Below, piece after piece: positions 45,001-60,000 of a stretch of 64,000 nucleotides of DNA (position 1 is its first letter; every line of letters starts with the position of its first letter). Origin of the DNA: Stieleria sp. JC731 (lineage in GTDB: Bacteria > Planctomycetota > Planctomycetia > Pirellulales > Pirellulaceae). The stretch spans positions 1,266,481 through 1,330,480 of the forward strand of contig NZ_JAJKFQ010000005.1 of the NCBI RefSeq assembly GCF_020966635.1, in the 5' to 3' direction. Under the pieces are notes generated by a model that was given only the letters and a program-made list of their open reading frames with translations, did not search any database and had not been told where the DNA came from. The translations under genes were made by a program, and so were the position numbers.

Positions 45001-48000
45001 CCGGGCATCGTCCCGCTGCTGACTGGCGTACTAGCTGCGCGGCAAGATCCCGAAGTGCCAGAACGTCGGCGCGATGAAACAGCGGTACTTATTTAGAGAC
45101 GGTTTGTGGATCAAACCTCGCCTCGGGGGCAACAAATGCCGCGTTTGGCGATTCGTGGCTGGCGTGATCATGTCCCGGAAGGTTTTCGATGATGACGGCT
45201 GTTGCGATTCCGATCAAAAACATTGCCGTCAACTTGCCACGGTCGTGGTCATGAAAGGCGACTTCGGGAAGAATGTCCGCCAGCGCGATTCCGATGAAAA
45301 AGCCAGCCGAAACGGTCAGGCCCCAGCCCAGTAATCGGGGGTCTTCGGTTAAGTAATCGAATCCGACGTAGAAGGCCGCCGCGCCGATTGGGCAGGCGAG
45401 TGAAAAGAGGATGCTCGCAATATCCTGGGCGTGGATGGACCATTTTTGTTTGCTCATCACGGACGTAATGGCAAACGCGTCGAGCGGTTTGTGCAACACG
45501 ATCGCAAGGAACGTCCCAAGTCCGGCAAGGCCGAGCCACGCCCCGTGAGATGTGTCCGCAAGAACACTGCTCGAGAGCGCGACTCCATCAACCAGGGTGT
45601 GAAGGGCCATTCCGACGAACAGTCCGGCCCAGCCCAGACCCTTGTGGTGGTGATGGTGGCTGTGCTGATGGACGCAGCCGCTGTGACCATGATCGTGCGA
45701 ATGACCATGATTGGGCGAATGATCGTGGTGATGCTCATGTGCACTGTGATGATCATGCTGATGATCGTCTGCCGCGTCATCCTCGGAATCCGCTTCTTCG
45801 GAATCCGCTGTGGTCAGCGGCAATTCGTGGTCATGCGTATGGAAAAGCCGAATCAGCAGAAACATGCCGGCCATCCCGACCAAGGCGCCGATTCCTGCGT
45901 CGCTATGCGAATTTAGGATCTTGCCGCCATGGGGCAGCAAATGCAGCATCGCGATCCCAAGCATCAATCCGCCAACGCCGCTCATCAGCATCTGAGTTCT
46001 TAGGTGAGTCATCCGCAGCAGCGAAGCCAGACGCCCTCCAAAGAGCGACGCTAGCGTGATGAGCACGCAGTAAATGATCAACAGGATCGCGGGGGGCATT
46101 TATTTGTCCCGAAGGAATTGGCTACACAAACCGCGAACCATAACTTAATGCAACTGTTATGCAAACAGCCCGCGTCGATCTGACAGGCTGCCCAGACAGC
46201 GGTCTGATAGGCAGTGGTTTCCGCTCCTAGCGGTGACATCCTTCGCCGAACAACGTCGCTGGATAAAACTGCTTCGCAGCGCAGAAACACTCCAGACGGC
46301 TGCATGCAATGAAGAGGCATCCACTCGCCAGCCCTTCGTAAATCGTCGGCGCTTCAAACTGGGGTGAGATTTGAAGGAGGGTTGGCTCTCTGCTAGTTTG
46401 GGGGCGGGCGGTTCAAAACGCCCTGTCTAGTTTTTCTCCCCGAACGGATCCCGCCTCAGGGATCAGTAAGCGAGCCAAAGATGCGCAGCAAATTTCCTTT
46501 CGCGATTCTAATGCTTTCGACACTCTCGATCACCTCGATCGGTTGTGGACATAGCGAAGCCGTTGTCGAAGCCCCAGCTACTGAAGAAGTCCAAGAAGAC
46601 ATTCCGGCGATGGAGGGGATGACGGATGAGGAATACACCAAAGCGATGGAAGCGGACGAATAGGGCGGCAGGTCATTGCTCCGCCGCTGAAACGCGATTT
46701 CAAATTGCGTGGTTTAGGGTGACTATGGCGTGGGATATGTTCGCCATTCGCAGGCGAAAAACCCACAGTTGTCACTGAAGTTTCGCGAGAATTGAGAAAA
46801 TTTCCCAGATGGCGGAGATTTTTACCTCTTTCTACTCCAACGGGGCTTTCGGATTCGTTAGGTTCGGGGGTGCGGTATTCATCCCTCCCTCGAACTTCCT
46901 GGAGTCAACTATGGTCCTAGAGCGCCGTAGGGTATCCGGTTTCACGCTTGTGGAACTGTTGGTCGTCATTGCTATTATCGGGATTTTGGTCGGGCTGCTG
47001 CTTCCGGCGGTGCAAGCAGCTCGCGAAGCAGCTCGTCGAATGAGTTGCAGCAACAACTTCAAGCAGATTGGGTTGGCCTTGCACAACTATCACTCTGCGT
47101 ACAAACAGTTGCCGACGCACGGCAACGGAACTGGGATTGGCAAACAGAACAACCGTTGGTGGCAAACGGGGAACGATGCCAGTCATGAATGCAACAGTGC
47201 GTTGGTTCCACTGACTGCGTTCTTTGAACAGCAAGGGATTTGGGACCATGTCTCCAATCCATCGACGAAATCGGTAACGGGGGCTCCTCCTCCAGCCACG
47301 ACGGGCATCACCAATCCGGCACGCTGGCCTGCGATGGGGCCGAACCCCAGAAACTTCTCTCGCAACCCCGGCTATGTGCCATGGGCTACAGAGATTCCGA
47401 CGCTACGTTGCCCTAGCGATCCAGGTGTTGGCTTGCCTGCACTTGGTCGAACCAACTACGCGATGTGCTTGGGTGATTCGCCACACGGTTGGCACACCAG
47501 TTTGAAAACCGGTGAATTGAACCCGGCCGGAAACGGCGCGGTATTGAACTACAACTCGGTCAGCCGAGGTGTGTTCATGATTCGGCGTGCGGCGAAGTAC
47601 CGTGACATTCTTGACGGTTTGTCGAACACCATTGCGATGGGTGAAATCATCACGGACATCGGTGATCGCGATATTCGCGCCGCAGCGTCTTGGCTTCAGC
47701 AGGGCGGGCACCTGGTCAACGACAATCCGAAGTATTGCGAAGACCAAGGTGAGATCGATCCTGAACGTCCGCGATTCTGGTGCAACGATTCGGCGAACTG
47801 CACCGTGCCTCCTTTCTTGCGTCAGCGAGTTTGGGATTCACGCGGGTGTGCGTGGGCTAACTTCCGACCACACTGCACGCAGGTCTTTACCGTGCTGCCA
47901 CCAAACTCCGAAGTCTGTGTCGGACGATGGATTGACGGTCCCGGTACGATGCCACCGAGTAGCAATCACCAAGGTGGTGCACACATCTTGATGACTGACG

Positions 48001-51000
48001 GTGCTGTCGTGTTTATGACCGATTCGGTCGAAGCCGGTAATCCACGAAACGGTGCGGTTCGTCGCAATGCCGGCGGTGGTCCACGCGAACCGGGCCAATT
48101 CAGCCCCTACGGATTGTGGGGAGCTTTGGGTACCAAAGCATCGCACGAAATCATTGACGAACCATTGAATCAGTAGTTTGATCTCAAGCGATCTCTGATT
48201 CTTGATTCATAGACAATCCTCGCTGCTCTTTTAAGACGGCGAGGATTTTTTAATGCGGATGAGCTAGTGAAGGATATCTGAAACCTTCGATCATTTCTGT
48301 CCGATGTTTGTCACGGCGAGGGAAGCGACGTCCTTTGCAGGGTCACCAAAGAACGGTGCAGTGGCTGCACCACTAGTTTCCCGCTTTCTCTTCCATTAGC
48401 CGTTTGAATTCATCGCGGTAAACTTGTTCTTCGCTAGGGAAGATCCGATTGAAGCTCTCTTTATCGGCGGCGCCATGTTGGAATCGGCGTTTCTCGAACA
48501 CCGGCATGTCGACTCCGGTGACATGTTTGATTCCCGCAGCAACGATTTGGCCCTTCAGGTCATACAGTTTCTTGTGGTCCCAGTCGGTTAAGGCCACAAA
48601 TGGAACCGCTTCGGCAATTTCGATCACATCGGGAACTGCGTAGGGGCTGAAACCCATGAATCCAAACTGGGCTGCCGGCATACTGGTTCGACTATGGCCA
48701 CGACTTTGGCCACCGCTGTAGACCAACGAGTGTTTAACCGCATCGACGCCCCAGCCTTCCTGGTACAGCATTCGGTTTCCCAAAACACTGCGGATGGTCA
48801 ACTCGGGATTCTCTTCGATCGGATAGTCTTTCAGGTTTTCGTCGCCGCCGTCCCCGTCGATCAGGTATTTCCAATCCGGGTATCGCTTTCGCAATTCGCG
48901 AAGCATGGCAAAACCCATTGTCGCGGATTGAACATCCAGCGGCTTGTAGTCTTCCATGGATGCGATCGCATCCTGCCAACGAACCTGTTCAGCTGGAACC
49001 TCAATCGGTTCCAGCATCATTTCCAGGTTCATCGCTTTGAGGAACTCCCGCGCCTGAGCGATGTCACCTGGGTGCCCTTCGATCGCAAGTGTGAACGCTT
49101 TGACGCGTGAAGGAGACTTGCCCCGACGACGCATCAAGTAGTCGACCAGAACAAGCACGGATCCACTATCAATGCCCCCGCTGAACATGACTCCAATGGG
49201 TTGGTCATCTTCGATCGAAACGAGGAACTGATCGATAACTTCTGCCAACCGTTCGATATAGGCAGCGCCGATGGCTTGGATATCGGCAGGCAAACGGTTG
49301 CGTTCGGGCGCGAAGTATCGCGATAGTTTAGGGTTCGGATCGGGGCAACCGACCAATTGCAGTTCCAGCAAGTAATGTGCGGGCACCATCCGTGTGTAGG
49401 ATGCGTGGAACTGATCTGCCAAGCCTTCCTTTTTTAATTGATCGATGATATCGCTGATCCGTTCAGCGATGATCAACGCGGGGCCTTCGGCGCGTTTAGC
49501 CAGGAAGTATCGCATAGGGCGGCCGATCGATCGGGCCATGCGAATGGTCTTGCCGTCTTGTTGGCAGATCGCGAACTGGCCGCGGATGTTTCTGACCGCT
49601 TCGGGATCACCGCTGCGAACCGCATTCTCAGCTTCTTCGTTGCTCATGTTCAGCAGGATGTTGCCTGCCGGATCCATCAAGTTCACAACGCGTTCGATCA
49701 GAGCGGGAGCTTGACCATCAAATGCCAAATCGGAAGGCCGCGTAGATTTTTCTGACATGGAACCATGGATAAAGGCGTGGCGGTTCGGCGAATCCCATCG
49801 ATTCGACTGAGGTCAGTTTACCGATTTTTTCTCTGACCGCGAAGCCTGTCCCCACTCCGGAAAGGACGGGCGTGAAATTCAGCGATGGCGTTTGACTAAA
49901 GCCGATCCGCCGTTCGCTGCTGCCGCGAAATCGGTTGGCTACTGAGCAGATTCGCCGAGATCCAATGGCGGCAGTTCCGGCATGTTTGCCACTGGTGCCG
50001 ATGCCCCGGCCGTGGGATCGACGTAGTTGACCTCGGGCAATTGCTCGGGACGGTTGATCACGGTCGCTTGGATGATCCGGTCAGGCGGAAACGCGATCTC
50101 GTTTTTCTTCTTTGGCTTTGATGGGTCAACCCGTTGAAACGAACCGATGACGTCGAAACCTTCGATGACGCGTCCAAAGATGGTTTGCGAGCGTGCGATG
50201 TGTGGCAGCGGACTGAACAGGATCGCGAACTGAGTTCCTGCCGAGTTGGGAATGAAGTCACGGCTGTCTGGAACAGGAAGCTTCGCCGCGACCAACGATC
50301 CGTACAAAGGCATCCGAATTGTTGGGCGTCCTTCTTCGTCGGCGATGAATTTGTCTGGAATTGAGCTTCCGTCGCCGAGCGGATCGCCCGTGATGGCCAA
50401 CACATCATCGACGACTTGGAAAAAGTCCAAGCCATCGTAAAAGCCGTCTTCAACCAAACGGATGAAGTTGGAGGCAGTCGATGGTGCTTCGTTGATGTAC
50501 AGCTCGATCAAGATGTCGCCGCGAGTCGTTTCCAAGCGAACTTTGGGTAGGTCAGCCGGATCGGAATCGAGCAAGATCTGTTCGGCCTCGTATTGTTCTT
50601 TCAGTTCGGCCATCGTCGCGGCAAAGCGTCGGTCCAGATCTTCCATCTCCTTTTCTGGGTCGAGCTTTTCGTAAATGCGTTCGGCGGTTGCGAAGTCACC
50701 GGTCATCGTTGCGGATCTGGCGGCAGCCTGAGCCAAGTGAACGTAGGTCGCGTGATAATCCAGCAGTTTGGCGGCGCCTTCTTTGGTTTCGGCGTCGTAG
50801 ACACCGTGTTTCATCCGGTTCTGAATCATCGTGTTGACGAACTGCATCGCGTTGCCATAGGGCATGTATTCCAACACGTCCAATGCCGCACGGTAGGACG
50901 CACGGATTTCCTGGCGAGCGGCATTGCGAAGGTCGCTGTACTGCGATTCGTCATCCAACAGTCCGTTGCGGATCTTGGTGTGAGCGAGTCGCATTTCGGT

Positions 51001-54000
51001 GACCGTCTTGCGCAGCGATTCTGTTTTCTCTTTGTAGGTTTCCAGTGCTTTGACGCCGCGCTCGTAGACATCCTGCCCAAACTGAGCCTTCATCGCTTCC
51101 AATAGCTCCGCTTCGGTCATCTTGGATGGGTCGAAGGTTTCCGGCGATTCGCCGTGATCGTGGCCCTCATGGTCATGGCCAGCGTGATCGTGATCATGCT
51201 CGCCATTGGCGGGCATCGCTGATCCGGCCGACGCACTATTCGTGGGGGGGGCTTCCTGGCTGTACGCGTCTTGCGCCGAACAGCAACCGATGATGATGAA
51301 TGTGGTTAGCGTCAGGTGTTTCAGCATCGGGATGTTGAAAATTGAAGGCCGTAGGGAAAACTAAAGACGGGTGGGCCGAACGAGAACAACCGGCGTGGTA
51401 ACGTACGCACCATGGGGCGGGCTGGTTTGGAAAAAAGGGTCGCCGAATCGAATAAGTTGCGTTCGGTGATATTCCCGACCGATGGTTGCTTGGCGATTAT
51501 CTCGCTAAAACATCGTTGGCAAGAGTGGTTAGGGGAGGGGGGCGTCGTTTGGTCGGATGTCCTTTTGCGTCTGTTCGCTCCTCTGTCCAAATCAAGCTGC
51601 CGCTTTATACTCTCGGGATGAATCGACGCAAAAAAAATAGCTCCGGCAAATCACGTAGTTTCGGAAAGAAACCTTCTAGCAGAAATGCTGCTTCAGGTGG
51701 CAATTTTGCAGCTGCCAATTCGGATTCGCAATCCGATGGACGCACCCGTCCGGCAAAGCCAGCGAAGCGTCGCCCGATTAAACTGCGGATTATCGGCGGC
51801 AAAATGCGCGGCAGAACAGTGGTTTACCACGGTGCGGATTTTACCCGCCCGATGAAGGACAGCGTTCGAGAGAACCTGTTTAACATTCTCGGCCAGCGTG
51901 TCCGTGGCAGCGATGTGATTGACTTGTTCGCAGGGACCGGCGCGGTGACGTTTGAATCGATCAGTCGTGGTGCCAGTTCGGCGATCGCGATAGAGCGCAG
52001 TCGTCATGCCTGTACGTTTCTAAAGACGACCGCGGAAACATTGGAAGTCAGCGATCAGCTTCGAGTCATCAACGGAGATACTTTTCGGATCGCAAGCGGA
52101 TTGCTGGGCCCACCGCCTACCGATGCACCGCTGAATGACACCGCGCGAGTGATCTTTTTCTGTCCACCCTATGAAATGTGGGAATCCAGAAACGAAGAAC
52201 TCGTCAATCTCGTTCGCTTGGCGATCGCCCATTCACCGCCATGTAGCGTCATTGTTGCCGAAACGGACAAGCACCAAGAAGAGAGCTTGCTGCCGGAAGC
52301 CAATTGGGACCACCGATGCTACGGTGGCACCCGGTTGTCGGTGCTGGAACCAGAATTGGTTTGTGGGTTGCAGTAGCCAACCTGAAGCTGGCTAAGAGCC
52401 GTTGCAAGCAGGCAACGCCAAAGCCTGGCTAGATTGCCGATCGCATCTTGTTGACAAAGTTCAGGATTTCGGCGACAGCTTGATACAGTTCGAACGGAAT
52501 CATTTTGCCGATCTCTACGTTCTTATACAGGAATCGCGCTACGGGTTTCCTTTCGACAACCGCGACTCCGTTTTCTTTTGCGATCTGGATGATCTTCTTG
52601 GCTAGGTGGTCGGCACCTTTCGCGACGACGATCGGCGCGTCCATCGTTTTACGGTCATATTTAAGCGCGACTGCAAAGTGGGTCGGGTTGGTGACGACAA
52701 CGTCAGCTTTGGGGACATCGGCCAGCATTCGTTTGCGGCCCATTTCGGCTTGCAGTTGCTTAATCCGAGCGCGGACCATCGGGTCACCTTCGGTCATCTT
52801 TTGCTCGTCTTTGAGATCCTGGCGGCTCATCTTCATGTCTTGCAAGTGTTTCCACTTTTGAAAGCCCAGGTCAGCAAGCGATATGACGGCGATGGTGGCC
52901 GCAATCGCCAAAGACGTGTGAATCAGCAAAGCTCCAAGGTAGTGAAGCATTTCGTCGGACGAGCTTAAACCGGCCGAAGTGATCTCGCCGATTCGCCCCC
53001 AGCCAACAAAAATCGAGATCGCCACAATGACGGCGGCCTTCGCAATCGACAGTGCGCCTCGGACCGCGCTGCGACTGGAGAACATTTTCTTAAAACCTTC
53101 AATAACACTCAGTTTGTCGAGCTTCAATTCCAGCGGCTTGGTGCTGAGGTTAAAGTTGGTTTGAAGCAAGCCGGATGCGGCTGCGATCGCCGCCACCGGA
53201 AGGATCAACGCCAGCACCGCGGTACCGATGGTCAGTGTCTCTTCGATGATGACACGAATCAGCATTCGTGGATCGGTCAGGACAAGTTCGAACGATGTCA
53301 GGCGGCGCGAGATCACACCGGTAATCGTTTCGATGAACCACGCACCGGCGAACCAAAAGAAGCCTGTTGCCATGGCAAGCATGACGCCGCTGACCAGTTC
53401 AGAGCTAAAGCCGATTTGGCCATCCTCGCGCGCCTTTTGCAGACGCTGCGGGGTTGCGTCTTCTGTTTTCTGATCTTTCTCCTGCCCCTGTTCGGCCATC
53501 GCTGGTGCTCCTTAGCTGGCAAGTAGGACCAGGATCGACTCGATATCTTCTTGAACGCGATACAGGTACATCTCCATCGCGCCAAAAATCACCGGGCTGA
53601 AAATAAACAACAGCAAAACACCGAATCCAACGCGCAGCGGCATGCCCACTGAAAACAGGTTCAGCGATGGTGCAGCTCGGTTTAGAAACGCCAGCACCAG
53701 GGTCACCATCATCAGCATCACTAAGACCGGTGCGATGATCAGCAAGCCATAGTCATCCGAATTTCCGATCGCTTTGACAAAAGCGTCAGTCGGCACGGTC
53801 ATGACACCGACTCGGGTCATGACGTAGTGAAACGAGAAGTGCAGGGTGAGGATGATAAAGTGGTGCAGGTTGAGTGCGAAAAACACCATGATCGAAAACG
53901 ACTCGAAGATTCGCGAAACGAGTGTCGACGAATCTTGGCTGCTGGGATCGCTGATTGACGCCAGTGAAAGCCCCAGCTCTTGCGCGATATACGATCCGGC

Positions 54001-57000
54001 AATCCGCGCGGGCCAGAAAAACAAACCCAGTAAAAGGCTTAGCAAGATTCCCGTAAAAATCTCTTTGAACAGCAATAGCGTGAACACCACTCCGCCGGTT
54101 CCGGAAAGCTCTGGCGTTGGAATGACCGCTTTTGCATCGGCAAGCCAAAAGACTGACAGTGATGCCGCTAAGCCGACTTTGACGTGAGACGGCAGTTGAC
54201 GCTTTGTGAAAAGCGGAAAGAACGCGACGAAAACGGAGACGCGTGCGAGCACCAGTAGGAAAAGCACGACATCGTCGGTCATTTCACAAGCTCGACCATC
54301 TGGGTCATCAGGCCGATCGTGTAGTTCTGCAGCGTCTGCAGATACCAAGTTGCCAAGCCCATCAGCACGAATACGACCGAGATAATCCGCGGGGCGAATG
54401 AAAGCGTCTGTTCTTGGACGCTGGTGACCGTTTGCCCGATACTGATCAGCAAACCGACAATCAAGCTGACTGCGACCACCGGTGTGGTCAAAAGCAAGGC
54501 CAACGCAAAGAATTCGCGCCCGATGAAAACTGCGTCTTCGATGTGCATGACAATGGCCTTCCGTGGTGGTTGTCAGGATCTATGCTTGTTCGCTGTTCGA
54601 TTCTGCCGGTCCGGGGCATATCAGTCCGGCCTAACTCGGTCCAGGCCATATCGCTCCAGTCGGTGCAAAGACAGCGAGATCAGCCGAGCATACAAAGTTT
54701 TTCCCGCGTATCGCAAATCGAGTTTCTGAAATCATCCGATCTCAGAATTTCGATTGGGAAGTACTGCCGCAGGACATTGCTGCACCCTGAAACCCATGCA
54801 GCTTGCATTGGCAAACCGAATGGCGCATTGCTGAAGATGGTGAGTCTAAACGGTCGGCTATTTGCCCAACGCTTCGATCAATTGGTCAACCAAAACTGGG
54901 TCGTTCATCGCAGCCAGAATCTTGGATTTTTGGCGATCGGGCATCTTCTGGAGCAACGTCGCGGCGAGATCGATCTTTCCGTTGTTGGCAAACTCACGCA
55001 AATAGTCCGATGCTTGTTCGGGTGCGAGGTTGGCAAACCAGCTTTTGACATTTTCGACACGTTCATCGAGCGGTGTTTCGCCTGCTTCCTCCGCGGTGTC
55101 CATCTTGGCTTTGGCTTTATCTAGTTCTGCTTTGCGTTCATCCAAAGATGCGAGCGAACCGGCAACTTCGTTCTTGAGTTGTTCCAAGACAGCGATCTTG
55201 GTCTCAATTCCGTCGCTATAAGCCTTCAGCTCATCCTGTTCCGTCGATAGGTCGTCAAACATCAGCTTGATTCGCATCTCGTCGCGTTTGACTTTCTTTT
55301 CACGTTCGGCAAGCTCTTGTTCCATTCGTTTAATCGAATCGCTCATCTGCATCACGGCTTCGACCGAGATGTTGGCGTCGGGGCGGAACGAGACTGGCAT
55401 CTGTTCGACGTTGGCGGCCTGGGCGCTGTCACCTTCTTCGGGTTGCCCATCGGTCTCGCCAAGTTCCTCTGGCGGTTCCGCCGGTGGTGATTGCATCAGC
55501 ATATGTGTCGCCCCGGCGGACAATCCAAAGATGATGACGCAGGTTAGCATCGCTGCAATGATCGCTTTCATGGATTACCCCTCTGCAAAGTCGCGTATGG
55601 CTTGTTCGTCTGCCAACGTGAATTGTTGTGTTTGTTGTTCGGTGTTGACCGCGATGCGGAGTTGGTCAACCAGAATTTCCAGGCCTCGCAAACGTGTCCG
55701 TTGTGCAAGCACTTCGGCCTGCATTTGTTCGCGTTTCTGGTTGAGTTCTTCGCCCTTGGATCTTTGGTTGCTGATTTTTTCGTCCAACCCTTCGATCCAA
55801 ACATGAGACTGTGTCAATTGCTCGATCGTCGGGCGACAGCCTTCGCCGAAGGTTTGTTGATCACGCTGATCAATCAGTTCGGCGATCAGTTTTTGGATCT
55901 CGTTGATCTGATGGTCAATCAGATTTCGTTTTCCGATCAGTGCGTTCAGTCGATTGACTTCGACTTTGCAAATCCTTTCGGTTCTTTTTAGTCGTTGCTG
56001 CGTGCTCATTGCGTGGGTCTCACAATCAGCTGATTCAATTTGGCAAGCTCAGCCGTTGTCTGTTGCAAATCGCTGGGCTGATTCATCCCTTGACGCAGGA
56101 AACGGTTCAGTTCGGGCTGGACTTCGATCGCTCGATCTGATTCCAGCATTGAACCCTTTTGATAGGCACCGATTTGGATTAAGTCTTCCACTTCGACGTA
56201 TTTTGCAAGCGCTCGACGGACCGAGCCTGCATGATCTCGGTGCAGGGGCGTCGTGACTTCTCCGAATAATCGGCTCGCACTGCTGAGGATATTGATTGCT
56301 GGGTAGTGGTTTTGGTGTGCCAGTTTTCGGTCAAGGACAATGTGGCCATCCAGAATGGAACGCGCCGCATCGGCAACCGGTTCGTTCATGTCGTCACCAT
56401 CAACCAGAACAGTCAGCAACCCGGTGATAACACCACGGTCGCTTGTACCAAGTTGCTCTAGCAGCCTGGCCATTTTTTGGAACACGCTGGGGGTGTATCC
56501 ACGTGACGTCGGTGGTTCGCCGAGCAGCAAGCCCAGTTCACGCTGTGCGTGCGCCAGACGGGTTAGCGAGTCCAGCATGAACAGTACATTCATGCCTTGC
56601 ATTCGGAACCAGTTGGCAATTGCGACGGCCGATTCGCTCGCACGGATCCGGGCCAAAGGCGGCTGGTCGGAAGTGGAGACGATGACAATGGATCGCTTGA
56701 GGCCTTCCGGTCCCAGTGTGTCTTCGATGAACGGCCGCACCTCGCGACCACGTTCGCCAATCATTGCCACGATGTTGATATCGCATAACGCGTGTTTGGC
56801 AATTTCGCCAAGTAGCGTACTTTTGCCAACACCACTACCGGCAAACAGCCCGACACGTTGTCCTTGCCCCATCGTCAGTAGGCCGTCGATAGACCGCATT
56901 CCCGTAACAAAGGGCTCGCGGATCAGTGGGCGTGTCAGTGGGTCGGGGGATTCGAAGTGCAAGTCGGCGAAATCTTCGCAGTGGATCGGGCCTCGCGAAT

Positions 57001-60000
57001 CGATCGGTCGACCAAGCGCATCGATGACACGACCGAGCAGCTCACGTCCGACCGGGATTTCGAGTCGTCGCCTTGTCGAGACGACCACGTTGCCGCGTTG
57101 GAAGTTCACGCCGGAGTTGTACGGCATGAGCTGAGCTTTGTCGTCATTGAAGCCGATGACCTCGGCGAGGACGCGTTTATTGTCCGATGTCAAAATTTCG
57201 ACCATTTCACCAACGGCCGCATCGATCGTCGCGCACATGCGTCCTTCGACGCTTTGCAATCGACCCGTGGTGCGGATCCAGTCGGTGGTATCAAGCAACG
57301 ATGATGTCATCGCGTTCCCCCTGCTTCTTGACGTAGACGCAAGCTGGCAGCATCGAGATAGGCATCCAAAGATGCGAGCAATCCTTTGCCTTCGATTTCG
57401 ACTCGGCAGTCACCGGGGGCGACGGTGGTGTCCGGAAGGATTTCGATCGAACCCTTTTGGATAATGGCTTCGTGTTGCGAAAGTGTTTCGACGAGTGTCG
57501 GGTGCACGAAAATGATCGCGTCTTTGGATTCTTGCAATTCGTCCAAAAGGACTTTGGTGAAGTGATTGACGCGCTGCTCGATAAGCTCGTTTTCACTTCC
57601 CAAGGCGTCTCGTGCGATCTGGCAAGCCGTCGCGATTAGCTTCGCACTGATCTCGCCGAATTGTTCTTGCCGCTGTTGCTGCAACAGATCAATCGCCGCT
57701 GCGATCCCTCCGATCGCTTCGAGCACGTCATTTTGCGGTTCTTCCTCGGGGACGACCTGCAGATTTTTGACATGACCTCGCGTCGTCGAAACCGATGAAA
57801 GCTTTTTCGGAAATGGAATCTGAATGACAGCCATATCAGTCGATGCTCACCTCGCCAGATTCGCACAGGGTGCCCAGTGTCTTGGCGACAGCCTTACGCG
57901 CTTCTTCGATTTCATCGTCAGCCGCATTGGCTTTGAATTCGATTTCTTCTTGCAACGCTTCCTTCGCACGCTTGGACATATTGCCCAGGACTTTTTCCAA
58001 CAGTTCTGGTTCGACCTGCTGTAGTGCCAGGACAAGTTGGTCGGTTTGGCATTGGCCAAGCAGTTTCTGCATGTCGCGGTCTTCGAGGCGATTGAGGTCT
58101 TCGAAGCGGTACAGCAGGCTACGAACGGATTCGGATAATGCTTTGTCGCGTTTAGCCAATTCATCCAGCATCGGTCCACGTAGTGCACGCGGCAGCGAAC
58201 GCATCATGTTGGACATCTTTTGCGAGCAGTCGACTTCGATTTCTCGTTCTTCGACCTTCAAAGCCATCTCGAGTGTCTTGTTGAAAATCCGCTGCTGGAT
58301 CATCAAGGTGACTTTGGAGGGTTTGGCCAGTTCCAGGAAAACCTTGGGACGCAAAAAGTCCGGCATCAGCTCCAGCGTTTTCGCGGCGTGTTCGTTCGCA
58401 AGCTTTCGCAGCACGATGGCGGACGCGGCAGGCAGCTCTGCTTTGAGAGCTTGAGCGACTTGGTAGGGGTGCATGCGATTTAAGTCGCTGATGACATCCC
58501 CGGTCAGCTTTGGCTGTTCGAACTTTTTGATTGGTTCCAGTTCGACATCAAACGCTTCTTCGGCGATTTGGAAGATGCGAGGGCCGTCTTCGTCGTCATA
58601 GTCACCATCGGCGCCGGACTGTTCTTTGTTCTGAAGTGCCAGTCGAAAATAGTGCTCGAAGTCATCGATCACGAGATCGATCTCTTCGGGGCTTGGAGGG
58701 TAATCCCTAAAGTCGTCGAGCGCTTGATCCAGTTCAACGCGCGCAGGACCTGTGATGCCTTCCCGAGCCATGTCGGTGGCTTCGTCGCCCATCAGGTATA
58801 GCAGAAGCGCTAAGCGTTCCTGTCGCGTTAACATTGTTTTCATCGCGGCAACCTCGCTCCGCTATCAGGCGGCATTCTGCTTACCAGAATCTTTTGCCCC
58901 ACTATCGCCGGACCACGCTTTGACGACCTGCGCGAAGACCTCCGGATTGTCTTTGATCAATCGAGACAACTCACTGACGCTTTCGCTGCGAGCGGCACCG
59001 AGTTGGCCCTCCCCGCCCGCCTGGCGAGAATTGCTGCTTGGACCAAACTTACGCAGCAACATAAGACCTAGCACAAAGGCCAAAAGGGCGGCAATCGCAA
59101 GCGAGGCCTTTTCGACGATTGAGGTAATCTTCGTCCAGTCAAACGAACTGACCGGTTCAGCCGGAGTCAGCAAAGTGTCAGAGAATGGCACCAGTTTGAC
59201 GGAAATCATGTCGGTGTCGTCACGGAACCCGACGGCGGTTTTAACCGTCTCGGTGACCGTTTGTGCCAAGTCCGGCAGGATCGTGCCGTCTTCTTGTTTG
59301 ACACCGGTTGCTTCCGAGTTGACCACGACGCTGACGGTCAGGAAATTTCGAACGGGGGTGGAGTTAGCTGAGGTTTCCTCCGTGATGGGGACCAGGTAAG
59401 TCGTTTTGATGTTTTCCGTTTTGCTTTCCATCCCGTTTTTAGCATTGCTGCCCGCCGAAGCGTTCAGGTTGGAGGCAACGCCGGCTGCCCCGACGGGGGC
59501 CGGTTGAACGTTGGTAGTGGTTTCCGAAACCAAGTCTTCCTGGCTAGGAACGGCACCTTTGCTATCGTATTTCGTGATCTTTCGAGAGCCCTGGGTGAAG
59601 GTCATGTCCATGCTGACTTGGACGTTGGCGTTGCCATAGCCAAGGAACTTGAACAGCTGGTCTTCGGCCTTTTCGGCGAGCTTTTGCTCTAGGTGAGCGG
59701 TGTATTCGACTTGGCTAGCAATCTGGCCGGCCTCTTCATCGGGCACGGTGTAGCTGCGTCCGTCGCGGTCGGTGATTTGAACCGCTTCGGGGGCAAGGTC
59801 TTCCACCGCGTACGCGACGAATGAAGCGATCGACGTTGCTTGTTGTTTTGACAATTGGCTTCCGTCACGCAACGTTAGAAGAACGCTGGCGGTAGGGGCT
59901 GATGTTTTACGTTCAAATGGTCCGCGATCGGGGACGTTTAAGTGCACGTCCGCGTGCTCGACGATTTCGATCTTTTCGATCGTCGCTGCCAAGCTGTTTT